Assembly (NCBI GenBank): GCA_934190785.1
Contig: CAKPTA010000002.1
Span: forward strand, 124,001 to 188,000
Direction of reading: 5' to 3'
Length of the DNA: 64,000 bases
Origin: an uncultured Bacilli bacterium
GTDB taxonomy: Bacteria; Bacillota_I; Bacilli_A; RF39; UBA660
Every line of letters starts with the position of its first letter. The stretch's first letter is position 1. The notes under the pieces were generated by a model, which did no database searches, had not been told where the DNA came from, and saw only the letters and a list, made by a program, of their open reading frames with translations. Shown piece after piece: positions 51,974 through 61,008 of the stretch. Made by a program: the position numbers and the translations under genes.

Positions 51974-52597
51974 ATGAAAAAAATGTCTGTTTTAAATATT
52001 AAAGGTGAAAAAGTAAACGATATTACTTTAAATGCTGAAGTTTGGGGAATTGTTCCAAATGATGCAGTATTATATGATGCAATTACATTAGCAAGAAATT
52101 CAATGAGACAAGGTACTCATGAAACAAAAACACGTAGTGAAGTTTCTGGTGGTGGAAGAAAACCATGGAGACAAAAAGGTACTGGACGTGCTCGTCAAGG
52201 AAGTATTCGTGCAGCACAATGGTATCACGGTGGTATCGTATTTGGGCCACATATGAGAAGTTACGATAAAAAGATGAATCGTAAAGAAAGAAGATTAGCT
52301 TTAAAATCAGCTTTAGCTTACAAAACTATTAATAGTGAACTTGTTATCGTTGATAACTTTACTTTAATTAGTGGGAAGACAAAAGAAGTTAAAGAAATTT
52401 TAAAAACTTTAGATGCTTCAAAAAATATATTATTAGTTGTAAATGAATTAGATGAAAATATAATTTTAGCAACTCGTAATTTAGATAATGTTACATTATT
52501 AGAAGCAAATGAAATAAATGTATTAGATGTTATTGCAGCTGATAAAATGATTATTACAGCAGATGCAATTAAAACAATAGAGGAGGTGCTTGTTTAA
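51974..52597 (+). CDS. rplD: 50S ribosomal protein L4
   Basis: 207 residues. The exit-tunnel loop is intact (GGGRKPWRQKGTGRARQGS, ~60-78), and the C-terminal globular domain is typical. L4 lines the peptide exit tunnel and in some bacteria represses its own operon. It is coupled to rplW by a TAATG overlap. Confidence 0.98.
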   Translation: MKKMSVLNIKGEKVNDITLNAEVWGIVPNDAVLYDAITLARNSMRQGTHETKTRSEVSGGGRKPWRQKGTGRARQGSIRAAQWYHGGIVFGPHMRSYDKKMNRKERRLALKSALAYKTINSELVIVDNFTLISGKTKEVKEILKTLDASKNILLVVNELDENIILATRNLDNVTLLEANEINVLDVIAADKMIITADAIKTIEEVLV

Positions 52598-52878
52598 TGA
52601 ATAATTATAGAGATATTATAAAAGCGCCAATTATAACTGAAAAAAGTGCTGATTTAGCTCAAAATCATAACACAATTACATTTAGTGTAGATGTAAAAGC
52701 TAATAAAACACAAATCAAACAAGCTATTGAAAAAATATTCAATGTTAAAGTTGAAAGTGTTAATACAGTAAATGTTAAGCCAAAGAAGAAAAGAGTTGGA
52801 CGTTATACTGGAAAAACAAATAAAGTAAAAAAAGCAATTGTTAAATTAAGTGAAGGAAGTTCTATTGAACTTAACTAA
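52597..52878 (+). CDS. rplW: 50S ribosomal protein L23
   Basis: 93 residues: DIIKAPIITEKSADL start, then VNTVNVKPKKKRVGRYTGK. L23 sits at the tunnel exit and docks trigger factor and SRP. Overlaps the end of rplD by one base. Confidence 0.98.
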   Translation: MNNYRDIIKAPIITEKSADLAQNHNTITFSVDVKANKTQIKQAIEKIFNVKVESVNTVNVKPKKKRVGRYTGKTNKVKKAIVKLSEGSSIELN

Positions 52879-52896
52879 TGTTAGGAGGAGAAATAT

Positions 52897-53727
52897 ATGG
52901 CTATTAAGAATTTTAAACCAATGACTAATGGTACTCGTGGTATGTCAAAGTTAATTAACGAAGAAATTACTACTTCTACTCCAGAAAAGTCATTAGTTGT
53001 TACTTTAAAGAAAACAGGTGGACGTAATAACCAAGGACGTTTAACTGTTAGACATATTGGTGGAGGAGCTAAGAGAAAATACCGTATTATTGATTTTAGA
53101 AGAAATAAAGATGGTATTGTTGGAACAGTTACTTCTATTGAATATGATCCAAATAGATCTGCTAACATTGCTTTAATTACATATGCTGATGGAGAAAAAA
53201 GATATATAATTGCTCCAAAAGGTTTAAAGGTTGGTGCAAAAATTGAAAGTGGAGCTAATGCTGACATTAAAGTTGGTAATAACCTTCCACTTGAAAATAT
53301 TCCTGAAGGAACACTTGTACACAATGTTGAACTTAAGGCTGGAAAAGGCGGACAAATGGCTCGTTCTGCTGGTTCAAGCGTACAAATCTTAGGACGTGAA
53401 GGAAAATATACATTACTTCGTTTATCAAGTGGTGAAGTTCGTAAAGTTCTAAGTGTTTGTAGAGCAACAATCGGAGAAGTTGGAAACGCTGATCATGAAC
53501 TTGTTCATGTTGGTAAAGCTGGTAGAAAAAGACATATGGGAATTCGTCCTACAGTTAGAGGATCTGTTATGAACCCTAATGATCACCCACATGGTGGTGG
53601 AGAAGGTCGTGCGCCAATCGGACGTAAAGGACCAGTTACTCCATGGGGAAAACCTGCATTGGGATATAAGACACGTAAAAACAAAAAAGCTTCTGATAAG
53701 TTAATTGTTCGTCGTCGTAAAAAATAG
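52897..53727 (+). CDS. rplB: 50S ribosomal protein L2
   Basis: 276 residues. Conserved C-terminal MNPNDHPHGGGEGRAPIG with the His close to the peptidyl-transferase centre, and GGRNNQGRLTVRHIGGG in the first half. L2 is essential for subunit joining. AGGAGG precedes the ATG. Confidence 0.98.
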   Translation: MAIKNFKPMTNGTRGMSKLINEEITTSTPEKSLVVTLKKTGGRNNQGRLTVRHIGGGAKRKYRIIDFRRNKDGIVGTVTSIEYDPNRSANIALITYADGEKRYIIAPKGLKVGAKIESGANADIKVGNNLPLENIPEGTLVHNVELKAGKGGQMARSAGSSVQILGREGKYTLLRLSSGEVRKVLSVCRATIGEVGNADHELVHVGKAGRKRHMGIRPTVRGSVMNPNDHPHGGGEGRAPIGRKGPVTPWGKPALGYKTRKNKKASDKLIVRRRKK

Positions 53728-53743
53728 TGAAAGGATGGTTTAA

Positions 53744-54010
53744 ATGGCTAGAAGTTTAAAAAAAGGACCTTTTATTGATTCTCATTTAATGAGTAAGGTT
53801 AAAAAAGTTAATGAATCTGGAAAAAAAGAAGTAATTAAAACATGGTCTCGCCGTTCAACAATTTATCCTGAATTTATCGGACATACATTTGCCGTTCATA
53901 ATGGTAAAGAATTTATCCCTGTTTATGTTACTGAAGATATGGTAGGTCATAAATTAGGTGAATTCGCGTTAACCCGTAAATTTGGTGGACATGGCGATGA
54001 CAAAAAGTAG
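53744..54010 (+). CDS. rpsS: 30S ribosomal protein S19
   Basis: 88 residues, slightly short of ~92 at the C-terminus. MARSLKKGPFID start, TWSRRSTIYPEFIGHT and GHKLGEFALTRKF are typical. S19 lies in the 30S head near the P-site tRNA. Confidence 0.98.
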   Translation: MARSLKKGPFIDSHLMSKVKKVNESGKKEVIKTWSRRSTIYPEFIGHTFAVHNGKEFIPVYVTEDMVGHKLGEFALTRKFGGHGDDKK

Positions 54011-54038
54011 TAATTAGTTATCAGGAAGGAGGACTAAA

Positions 54039-54374
54039 ATGGAAGCAAAAGCGATTGCAAAAGGAGTTAGAATTGCACCTCGCAAGTGCCGTTTAGTTAT
54101 AGATTTAATACGTGGAAAAAGCGTAGTAGAAGCTGACAAAATTTTAAAAAATATAAATAAAGAAGCTGCAAGATTAAGTCATAAAGTACTTACATCTGCA
54201 GTAGCAAATGCCGAAAATAATTTACATTTAGATAAAGAAAACTTATATGTTAAAGAAGCTTATGTAAATGAAGGTCAAGTAATGAAAAGAATGAAATTTG
54301 GTTCACGTGGACATGTGGATCCAATTAAAAAAAGAACAAGCCACATTACAATTGTTGTAAGTGAGAAAAAATAG
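54039..54374 (+). CDS. rplV: 50S ribosomal protein L22
   Basis: 111 residues. IAPRKCRLVIDLIRGKSV at the start and the tunnel-lining hairpin RMKFGSRGHVDPIKKRTSHIT at the end. Common macrolide-contact region appears normal. AGGAGGACTAAA precedes the start. Confidence 0.98.
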   Translation: MEAKAIAKGVRIAPRKCRLVIDLIRGKSVVEADKILKNINKEAARLSHKVLTSAVANAENNLHLDKENLYVKEAYVNEGQVMKRMKFGSRGHVDPIKKRTSHITIVVSEKK

Positions 54375-54391
54375 ATAAAGGAGGTAAACTG

Positions 54392-55069
54392 ATGGGTCAA
54401 AAAGTTAGTCCAGTCGGTCTTAGACTTGGTATCAATAAAAATTGGGAATCAAAATGGTATGCTGGTAATAATGATTTTGCAAAATATTTAAACAATGATG
54501 TTAAAATAAGAAAATGTTTATCAAAAAAATTAAAAGACGCAGCAGTTTCAAGTATTCTTATTGAAAGAAACTCTAACAAGACTGAAGTTATTATTAACAC
54601 TGCAAAACCAGGTGTAGTAATCGGTCATGGTGGAGATGAAATTGAAAAATTAAAAAATGAATTATCAAAATTAGTTAATGAAAATGTTCAAATTTCAATT
54701 ATGGAAGTTAAAAATCCAGATGTTGATGCTGCATTAGTTGCAGAAGGAATTGCACATCAAATTGAAAACAGAGTATCATTCAGAATTGCTCAAAAGAGAG
54801 CTATTCGTAATGCTATGAAAGCAGGAGCAAAAGGAATTAAAACTTCTGTATCTGGTCGTTTAGGTGGAGCAGATATGGCTCGTAGCGAAGGATATACAGA
54901 AGGTAATATTCCACTTCATACTTTAAGAGCAGATGTTGATTATGCAGCAAAAGAAGCTGATACAACATATGGGAAAATTGGTGTTAAAGTATGGATTTAT
55001 AAAGGAGAAATCCTTGCCTCAAAAGAAAAAGGAGGTAATGTAAATGGCACTAATACCAAAAAGAACTAA
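54392..55069 (+). CDS. rpsC: 30S ribosomal protein S3
   Basis: 225 residues. KH domain with VVIGHGGDEIEKLK (variant of VIGxxG) and the C-terminal GRLGGADMARSE block. S3 forms part of the mRNA entry channel. The short Asn/Gly/Lys tail overlaps rplP by 26 nt; the rplP ribosome site GGAGGTAA lies inside it. Confidence 0.98.
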   Translation: MGQKVSPVGLRLGINKNWESKWYAGNNDFAKYLNNDVKIRKCLSKKLKDAAVSSILIERNSNKTEVIINTAKPGVVIGHGGDEIEKLKNELSKLVNENVQISIMEVKNPDVDAALVAEGIAHQIENRVSFRIAQKRAIRNAMKAGAKGIKTSVSGRLGGADMARSEGYTEGNIPLHTLRADVDYAAKEADTTYGKIGVKVWIYKGEILASKEKGGNVNGTNTKKN

Positions 55070-55472
55070 ATATAGAAGACCTCATAAATTACGTTATGAT
55101 GGTGTTGCCAAAGGTAATACAGAACTTCACTTTGGTGAATATGGATTAATGGCAATGGATGGTGCTTGGATTACACAAAGACAAATTGAAGCAGCACGTG
55201 TTGCTATGACTCGTTATATGAAACGTGGAGGAAAAGTATGGATTAATATTTTCCCACATCTTTCATTAACTAAAATTCCATTAGAAACTCGTATGGGTAA
55301 AGGTAAAGGTCAACCTGAAGAATGGGTAGCAGTAGTAAAAAAAGGAAAAATTATGTTTGAAATAGGTGGAGTAAGTGAGGAAGTAGCTCGTGAAGCTTTA
55401 AGACTTGCTATGCATAAATTACCTATTAAGTGTAAATTTGTAAAAAAAGAAAGTGGTGAGGCTTGTGAGTAA
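55044..55472 (+). CDS. rplP: 50S ribosomal protein L16
   Basis: 142 residues. ALIPKRTKYRRPHK start, then the conserved GRMGKGKGQPEEWVAVVKKG-like block. Binds near the A site. Overlaps rpsC at its start and rpmC at its end. Confidence 0.98.
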   Translation: MALIPKRTKYRRPHKLRYDGVAKGNTELHFGEYGLMAMDGAWITQRQIEAARVAMTRYMKRGGKVWINIFPHLSLTKIPLETRMGKGKGQPEEWVAVVKKGKIMFEIGGVSEEVAREALRLAMHKLPIKCKFVKKESGEACE

Positions 55473-55671
55473 TAAAGAAATTAGAGAATTAACTAATGAA
55501 GAAATTACTAAAAAAATCGAAGAATATAAAGAAGAACTATTCAATTTGCGTTTTAGCCAAGCTACAGGAAATCTTGAAAAACCTTCAAGAATTAATGAAT
55601 TAAGAAAGTTAGTAGCACGTATGAAGACAATCTTACGTGAACGCGAACTAGAAGTAAAGGAGGGTAACTAA
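55465..55671 (+). CDS. rpmC: 50S ribosomal protein L29
   Basis: 68 residues from a GTG at 55465 (MSNKEIRELTNEEI, the family start); GGTGA lies 5 nt upstream. Earlier in-frame GTGs at 55453 and 55456 lack a site. Two-helix protein at the tunnel exit, with LFNLRFSQATGNLEKPSRI. Overlaps the rplP stop; ends TAATG into rpsQ. Confidence 0.96.
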   Translation: MSNKEIRELTNEEITKKIEEYKEELFNLRFSQATGNLEKPSRINELRKLVARMKTILRERELEVKEGN

Positions 55672-55931
55672 TGGAAAAAGTAAGTAACCGTGAATTAGTT
55701 GGAAAAGTTGTAAGTGATAAGAATGATAAGACTATTACAGTTTTAGTTGAAACTTACAAAACTGCCCCTTTATATGGAAAACGCGTAAAAAGTTCTAAAA
55801 AATATGCTGCTCACGATGAAAAGAATGAGGCAAAAGTTGGAGATACAGTACGTATCGTTGAAACTAGACCATTATCAAAAAATAAACATTTCCGTTTAGT
55901 AGAAATCGTAGAGAAAGCAATTATTTTATAA
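55671..55931 (+). CDS. rpsQ: 30S ribosomal protein S17
   Basis: 86 residues. GKVVSDKNDKTITVLVE, GKRVKSSKKYAAHDE and VGDTVRIVETRPLSKNKHFRL are typical of this OB-fold primary-binding protein. Confidence 0.98.
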   Translation: MEKVSNRELVGKVVSDKNDKTITVLVETYKTAPLYGKRVKSSKKYAAHDEKNEAKVGDTVRIVETRPLSKNKHFRLVEIVEKAIIL

Positions 55932-55956
55932 TTGACACTGGGAGGAGGATCAATAT

Positions 55957-56325
55957 ATGATTCAACAAGAAAGCCGTTTAAAAGTTGCTGATAATTCTGG
56001 TGCACGTGAAGTTAGCGTTATTCGTGTATTAGGTGGAAGTAAAGTTAAAACTGGTAATATTGGAGATACAGTCGTTGTAGCTGTAAAAAAAGCAACTCCT
56101 AACGGAACAATTGGTAAAGGAAAAGTTGCCAAAGCTGTAATCGTTAGAAGTAAATTTGGTCTAAGAAGAGAAGACGGATCTTATATTAAGTTCGATGATA
56201 ATGCATGCGTACTTATTAAAGATGATAAGAGCCCAGTTGGAACTCGTGTATTTGGACCAGTAGCACGTGAATTACGTGATAAAGATTTTATGAAAATTGT
56301 ATCACTTGCTAAAGAAGTGTTATAA
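55957..56325 (+). CDS. rplN: 50S ribosomal protein L14
   Basis: 122 residues, normal. MIQQESRLKVADNSGAREV start, and VFGPVARELRDKDFMKIVSLA end. It forms an intersubunit bridge with h14. GGAGGAGG precedes the ATG. Confidence 0.98.
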   Translation: MIQQESRLKVADNSGAREVSVIRVLGGSKVKTGNIGDTVVVAVKKATPNGTIGKGKVAKAVIVRSKFGLRREDGSYIKFDDNACVLIKDDKSPVGTRVFGPVARELRDKDFMKIVSLAKEVL

Positions 56326-56343
56326 CTTTCGAAGGAGGATAAC

Positions 56344-56652
56344 ATGAAACTAAAAACAGGAGATAAGGTTGTTGTTATTGCTGGGAAAGATAAAGGAAAA
56401 GAAGGAAACATTATCAAGACATTAGCATCAAAGAATAAAGTAGTTGTTGAAGGTATTAATATCGTAAAAAAACATGTTAAACCAAACGGACAAACTGCTG
56501 GAAGTATTGTTGAAGTAGAATCAGCAATCGATGCTTCTAATGTTATGTTAGTAGATCCTAAAACCGGAAAACAAACCAGAATAGGACATACTGTTGATAA
56601 AAAAGGAAAAAAGATTAGAGTCGCAAAAAAATCAAACTCTAATATTGATTAA
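56344..56652 (+). CDS. rplX: 50S ribosomal protein L24
   Basis: 102 residues. KOW motif KTGDKVVVIAGKDKGKEG (~4-21), later GINIVKKHVKP. An assembly initiator for 50S. AAGGAGGATAAC precedes the start. Confidence 0.98.
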   Translation: MKLKTGDKVVVIAGKDKGKEGNIIKTLASKNKVVVEGINIVKKHVKPNGQTAGSIVEVESAIDASNVMLVDPKTGKQTRIGHTVDKKGKKIRVAKKSNSNID

Positions 56653-56669
56653 TTGGAAGGAGGGTATAT

Positions 56670-57209
56670 ATGAACCGCCTAAAAGCAAAGTATAATGAAG
56701 AAATCATACCTAGTTTAGAAAAAGAATTTAATTACACAAACATTATGGACGTTCCAAAATTAGATAAAATTGTTGTCAATATGGGAGTTGGAGATGCTAC
56801 TTCAAACAGTAAATTGTTAGAGGCTGCAATGGCTGACTTAGAGATTATCACTGGACAAAAACCAGTAGCAACAAAAGCTAAAAAAGCAATTGCTGGATTT
56901 AAGTTAAGAGCTGGTCAAGCAATTGGATGTAAGGTAACTTTACGTGGTGAGAATATGTATAATTTCTTAGATAAATTAATTAGTATAACATTACCACGTG
57001 TAAGAGACTTTAGAGGTATATCTACAAAGTCTTTTGATGGAAGAGGTAACTACACATTAGGACTTAATGAACAATTAATTTTCTCTGAAATAGAATATGA
57101 TAATGTTGTTAAAGTACGTGGTATGGATATTGTTTTTGTAACAACAGCAAAGACAAATAAAGAAGCACTTGCTCTATTAAAAGGTTTCGGTATGCCATTT
57201 AAAAAGTAA
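56670..57209 (+). CDS. rplE: 50S ribosomal protein L5
   Basis: 179 residues. KLDKIVVNMGVGDA, TGQKPVATKAKKAIAGFKLR and RDFRGISTKSFDGRGNY blocks. Binds 5S rRNA in the central protuberance. Confidence 0.98.
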   Translation: MNRLKAKYNEEIIPSLEKEFNYTNIMDVPKLDKIVVNMGVGDATSNSKLLEAAMADLEIITGQKPVATKAKKAIAGFKLRAGQAIGCKVTLRGENMYNFLDKLISITLPRVRDFRGISTKSFDGRGNYTLGLNEQLIFSEIEYDNVVKVRGMDIVFVTTAKTNKEALALLKGFGMPFKK

Positions 57210-57226
57210 CAATATAGGAGGATATT

Positions 57227-57412
57227 ATGGCTAAGAAAAGTATGATTGTAAAACAGTCAAGAAAACCAAAATTCAAAGTACGTGAATATACTCGTTGTGA
57301 GAGATGTGGTAGACCTCACGCAGTACTTAAAAAATATGGAATTTGTCGTATTTGCTTTAGAGAATTAGCATATCAAGGACAAATACCAGGTGTTAAAAAA
57401 TCTAGTTGGTAA
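57227..57412 (+). CDS. rpsN: 30S ribosomal protein S14, zinc type
   Basis: 61 residues, the short zinc-binding form, with Cys ligands in CERCGRP and CRICF. Ends GQIPGVKKSSW. Lies between rplE and rpsH as usual. Confidence 0.98.
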   Translation: MAKKSMIVKQSRKPKFKVREYTRCERCGRPHAVLKKYGICRICFRELAYQGQIPGVKKSSW

Positions 57413-57432
57413 GACTGAAGGGAGGATAAAGT

Positions 57433-57834
57433 ATGGGATTTGCAAATGATCCAATCGCTGATATGCTTACACGTATTCGTAACGCAAATCAAATGCGATA
57501 TGCAGAAGTTGAAGTACCCGCTTCAAAAATAAAAATGGAAATTGCTAGAATATTAAAGAGCGAAGGATTTATTTCTGACTATTCTGTAAAGAAAAATGAC
57601 GTTCAAAATATGATAGTATTAAATTTAAAATATGGAAAAAATAAAGAACGTGTAATTACTGGATTAAAGAGAATTTCAAAACCAGGTTTACGTGTTTATG
57701 CTAAAGCTACTGAAGTACCTAGAGTATTAAATGGTCTTGGTATTGCAATTGTGTCAACATCTAAAGGTGTTATGACTGATAAGGAAGCAAGAAAAGAATC
57801 ATTAGGTGGAGAAGTTTTAGCTTATATTTGGTAG
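57433..57834 (+). CDS. rpsH: 30S ribosomal protein S8
   Basis: 133 residues. DPIADMLTRIRNANQMR start, STSKGVMTDKEARKESLGGEVLAYIW end. Primary binder of 16S central domain; the spc-operon repressor in E. coli. Confidence 0.98.
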   Translation: MGFANDPIADMLTRIRNANQMRYAEVEVPASKIKMEIARILKSEGFISDYSVKKNDVQNMIVLNLKYGKNKERVITGLKRISKPGLRVYAKATEVPRVLNGLGIAIVSTSKGVMTDKEARKESLGGEVLAYIW

Positions 57835-57852
57835 AAAGCAAGGAGGATTAAT

Positions 57853-58383
57853 ATGAGTCGTATTGGTAATAGAAAATTACTAGTACCTGAGAATGTTACA
57901 GTAACAGTTGATTCTAATATCGTTACAGTAAAAGGTCCTAAAGGTGAACTTTCTACTGAGTTACAAAAAGGAATTAATGTTGCTGTTGAAGGAAATGAAG
58001 TTGTTGTTACAAGAGACAACGATAACATTAAACATTTTCATGGAACAGCAAACGCTAATATCAAGAATATGATTATTGGTGTAACAGAAGGATATGTAAA
58101 AAATCTTGAAGCTGTTGGAGTTGGATATCGTTTCAATGTAAGTGGTAATACAATTACAATAAGTGCAGGTTATTCACATCCAGTAAAAATAGAAATTCCA
58201 GCAGGACTTACTGTTGAAGGTATAAGTAATACTGAAATTAGTATAAAAGGTATTGATAAGTGTCTTGTTGGTGAATTTGCTGCAAATGTAAGAAAAGTAA
58301 GAGAACCAGAGCCATATAAAGGTAAAGGTATTCGTTACAAAGAAGAACACATTCGTCGTAAAGAAGGAAAAAAGGCAGCGTAA
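57853..58383 (+). CDS. rplF: 50S ribosomal protein L6
   Basis: 176 residues. SRIGNRKLLVPENV start, VGVGYRFNVSGNT in the middle, and RKVREPEPYKGKGIRY at the end. Sits near the GTPase centre. AAGGAGGATTAAT precedes the start. Confidence 0.98.
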   Translation: MSRIGNRKLLVPENVTVTVDSNIVTVKGPKGELSTELQKGINVAVEGNEVVVTRDNDNIKHFHGTANANIKNMIIGVTEGYVKNLEAVGVGYRFNVSGNTITISAGYSHPVKIEIPAGLTVEGISNTEISIKGIDKCLVGEFAANVRKVREPEPYKGKGIRYKEEHIRRKEGKKAA

Positions 58384-58411
58384 CCTAATTTAGTAAAGGA
58401 GAGTAATACTC

Positions 58412-58774
58412 ATGATTAAAAAAGTATCAAGAAATGTTGTGCGTCAAGCTAGACATGATCGTGTTAGAGCTAAAGTAAGCGGAACAGGTACAACACCAAG
58501 ATTAAGTGTGTTTAGATCAAATGAGAATATATTTGCTCAAATTATCGATGATGAAAAGGGAATTACATTAGTAAGTGCTTCTTCAATCGATAAAGATTTA
58601 AAACTTGAAAATGGTGGAAATGTAGAAGCTGCTAAAAAAGTTGGTGAATTACTAGCTAAAAGAGCAGTTGAAGCAAAAATAAGTAAAGTAGTATTTGATA
58701 GAGGTGGATACCTATATCATGGACGTGTTAAAGCTTTAGCAGAAGCAGCACGTGAAAATGGATTAGAATTCTAA
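58412..58774 (+). CDS. rplR: 50S ribosomal protein L18
   Basis: 120 residues. RHDRVRAKVSGTGTTPRLSVFRS, then VVFDRGGYLYHGRVKALAEAAR and GLEF at the end. Binds 5S rRNA with L5. Start by AAAGGAGAG. Confidence 0.98.
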   Translation: MIKKVSRNVVRQARHDRVRAKVSGTGTTPRLSVFRSNENIFAQIIDDEKGITLVSASSIDKDLKLENGGNVEAAKKVGELLAKRAVEAKISKVVFDRGGYLYHGRVKALAEAARENGLEF

Positions 58775-58788
58775 AAGGAGGGTAACTA

Positions 58789-59292
58789 ATGGAAAATAGA
58801 AGAAGAGAACCACGCCCAAAACAATATGAAGATGAAGTAATTACTATTAAAAGAGTTACAAAGGTAACAAAAGGTGGTCGTCATTTCCGTTTTGCTGCTA
58901 CAGTTGTAGTAGGAGATAGAAAAGGTAAAGTTGGTTTAGGTACTGGAAAAGCAAATGAAGTTCCAGATGCAATCAAAAAAGCCATTCAAGCTGCTACTAA
59001 AAACGTAGTAACAGTATCATTAGTAGATGAAAGAACAATTCCACATGAAGCGATTGGTGTAGAAGGTGCTAGTCGTGTTATGTTAAAACCAGCTGTTTCT
59101 GGTACAGGTGTTAAAGCTGGTGGACCAGTAAGAGCTGTACTTGAACTTGCAGGAGTTAAGGACATTTTATCAAAATCACTTGGTTCAAATACAAAAATTA
59201 ATATGGCAACAGCTACTTTAAATGCATTAAAATCTCAAAAAACAAGAGAAGAAGTTGCTGCATTACGTGGTAAGAAAGTAGAGGAAATCTAA
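58789..59292 (+). CDS. rpsE: 30S ribosomal protein S5
   Basis: 167 residues. ITIKRVTKVTKGGRHFRF, GLGTGKANEVPDAI and the C-terminal GSNTKINMATATLNAL are typical. S5 guards decoding fidelity. The stop overlaps the rplO start as TAATG, leaving no room for rpmD, the gene normally between them. Confidence 0.98.
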   Translation: MENRRREPRPKQYEDEVITIKRVTKVTKGGRHFRFAATVVVGDRKGKVGLGTGKANEVPDAIKKAIQAATKNVVTVSLVDERTIPHEAIGVEGASRVMLKPAVSGTGVKAGGPVRAVLELAGVKDILSKSLGSNTKINMATATLNALKSQKTREEVAALRGKKVEEI

Positions 59293-59735
59293 TGAAACTA
59301 CATACAATGTACGCTCCAGAAGGAGCAACAAAAGTTGCAAAAAGAAAAGGTCAAGGTGTTGGTTCAGGTAACGGTAAAACTGCTGGACGTGGACACAAAG
59401 GACAAAATGCAAGAAGTGGTGGCGGAGTAAGACCTGGGTTTGAAGGTGGACAATTACCATTATTCAGACGTTTACCAAAAAGAGGTTTTACAAATGCTCA
59501 ATTTAAGACTGTATATGCTGTTATTAATTTAAGTGATTTAAATAAATTTGAAGATGGAGCAGTTGTTACTCCAGAATTATTAAAAGAAATGGGATTGTTA
59601 AAAAATCAACTAGATGGTGTTAAAGTATTAGGAAATGGAACTTTAGAGAAAAAATTAACTGTAAAAGCAAATAAATTTTCTGATAAAGCATTAGAACAAA
59701 TAGAAAAATTAGGTGGAAAAGCAGAGGTGATCTAA
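59292..59735 (+). CDS. rplO: 50S ribosomal protein L15
   Basis: 147 residues. GVGSGNGKTAGRGHKGQNAR and GFEGGQLPLFRRLPKRGF motifs. A late 50S assembly protein. One base separates it from secY. Confidence 0.98.
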   Translation: MKLHTMYAPEGATKVAKRKGQGVGSGNGKTAGRGHKGQNARSGGGVRPGFEGGQLPLFRRLPKRGFTNAQFKTVYAVINLSDLNKFEDGAVVTPELLKEMGLLKNQLDGVKVLGNGTLEKKLTVKANKFSDKALEQIEKLGGKAEVI

Positions 59736-59736
59736 A

Positions 59737-61008
59737 ATGTTTGCCAAATTTAAGCAAATATTTGCTCCTCAGAATAAAGACTTAAGAAAAAAGATATTAT
59801 TTACATTTTTAGGATTATTTATATTTAAATTAGGTACGACGATTGTTGTTCCTGGTATTGATAAAAGTTCATTAGACGCTAATAATTTAGGTTTCTTAGA
59901 ATTAATTAATGCTATGGGTGGAGGAGCCATGGAGCAATTTTCTATTTTTGCTCTTGGAGTAATGCCATATATTAGTGCATCAATTATCGTACAGCTATTA
60001 CAAATGGATATTATTCCATATTTCTCTGAACTTGCTAAACAAGGTGGAACTGGTAGAGCAAAATTAAATCAAATTACGAGGTATTTAGGAATAGCACTTG
60101 CATTTATTCAAGGATATTTCTTCTCATTTGCATTTGTTTCAAATGGGACACCTCTTGATTATATGACTTATTCATTAATTTTAACTGCTGGTACCGCATT
60201 ATTACTATGGATCGGAGATCAAATAACTGCTAAAGGTATTGGAAACGGTGTTTCATTAATTATTATGGCAGGTATAATAGCTACTTTACCTAATATGTTT
60301 ATTGAGGCGTTTAATAGTTTAATTGTTACTACAAGTACACAAGCGTTAATTTTAGGAATTGTTAAGTTTGTTTTATTTGTTATGTTATATATTGCAATTG
60401 TTTTAGCAGTCGTATTTATTGAGGGAGCTGAGAGACGTATTCCTATTCAATATGCGAATAAATCAACAAGTATGTATGGACAAAAACAAAGTTATATTCC
60501 ATTTAAGTTAAATTCGTCTGGTGTAATTCCTGTAATCTTTGCATCAGCAATTATAACTATACCTGGTTTAATTGCTAGAGTTATAAAAAAAGATGGATTT
60601 ACATTATTTGTAAGTAAATATCTATCTCAAACATCTGTAACTGGGTTTATTTTATATATAATTTGTATTTTTGGATTTGCGTATTTTTATACATTCTTCC
60701 AATTAAAACCAAAAGAACTTTCTGAAAATTTAAGTCAAAATGGTGGTTATATTCCAGGTATTCGCCCTGGTGAAGAAACTGTTACATATGTTAGTAAGGT
60801 TTTAAAAAGAATTACAACAGTAGGTGCTACTAGTTTAGCTATAATAGCGGCACTTCCAATTATATTTGGTATGATTTCTACGATGCCAACAAGTGTAAGT
60901 ATTGGTGGAACAGGACTTTTAATTGTTGTTGGAGTTGCTTTAGAAACTTATAAACAAATTGATAGTGAACTTATTACTCGTTCATTTAAAAGAGGTAGAA
61001 GAAAATGA
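59737..61008 (+). CDS. secY: Preprotein translocase SecY
   Basis: 423 residues, ten membrane helices. FKLGTTIVVPGID in the first helix region, ALGVMPYISASIIVQLLQM as plug/TM2, and IRPGEETVTYVSKVL in the C5 cytoplasmic loop, which binds SecA and the ribosome. Central channel of SecYEG. Ends in TGA overlapping the adk ATG. Confidence 0.98.
   Translation: MFAKFKQIFAPQNKDLRKKILFTFLGLFIFKLGTTIVVPGIDKSSLDANNLGFLELINAMGGGAMEQFSIFALGVMPYISASIIVQLLQMDIIPYFSELAKQGGTGRAKLNQITRYLGIALAFIQGYFFSFAFVSNGTPLDYMTYSLILTAGTALLLWIGDQITAKGIGNGVSLIIMAGIIATLPNMFIEAFNSLIVTTSTQALILGIVKFVLFVMLYIAIVLAVVFIEGAERRIPIQYANKSTSMYGQKQSYIPFKLNSSGVIPVIFASAIITIPGLIARVIKKDGFTLFVSKYLSQTSVTGFILYIICIFGFAYFYTFFQLKPKELSENLSQNGGYIPGIRPGEETVTYVSKVLKRITTVGATSLAIIAALPIIFGMISTMPTSVSIGGTGLLIVVGVALETYKQIDSELITRSFKRGRRK

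Noticed and set aside
52881..53324. 147-codon open frame on the minus strand
   Set aside because: Antisense to rplB; shadow of a strongly constrained ribosomal gene.
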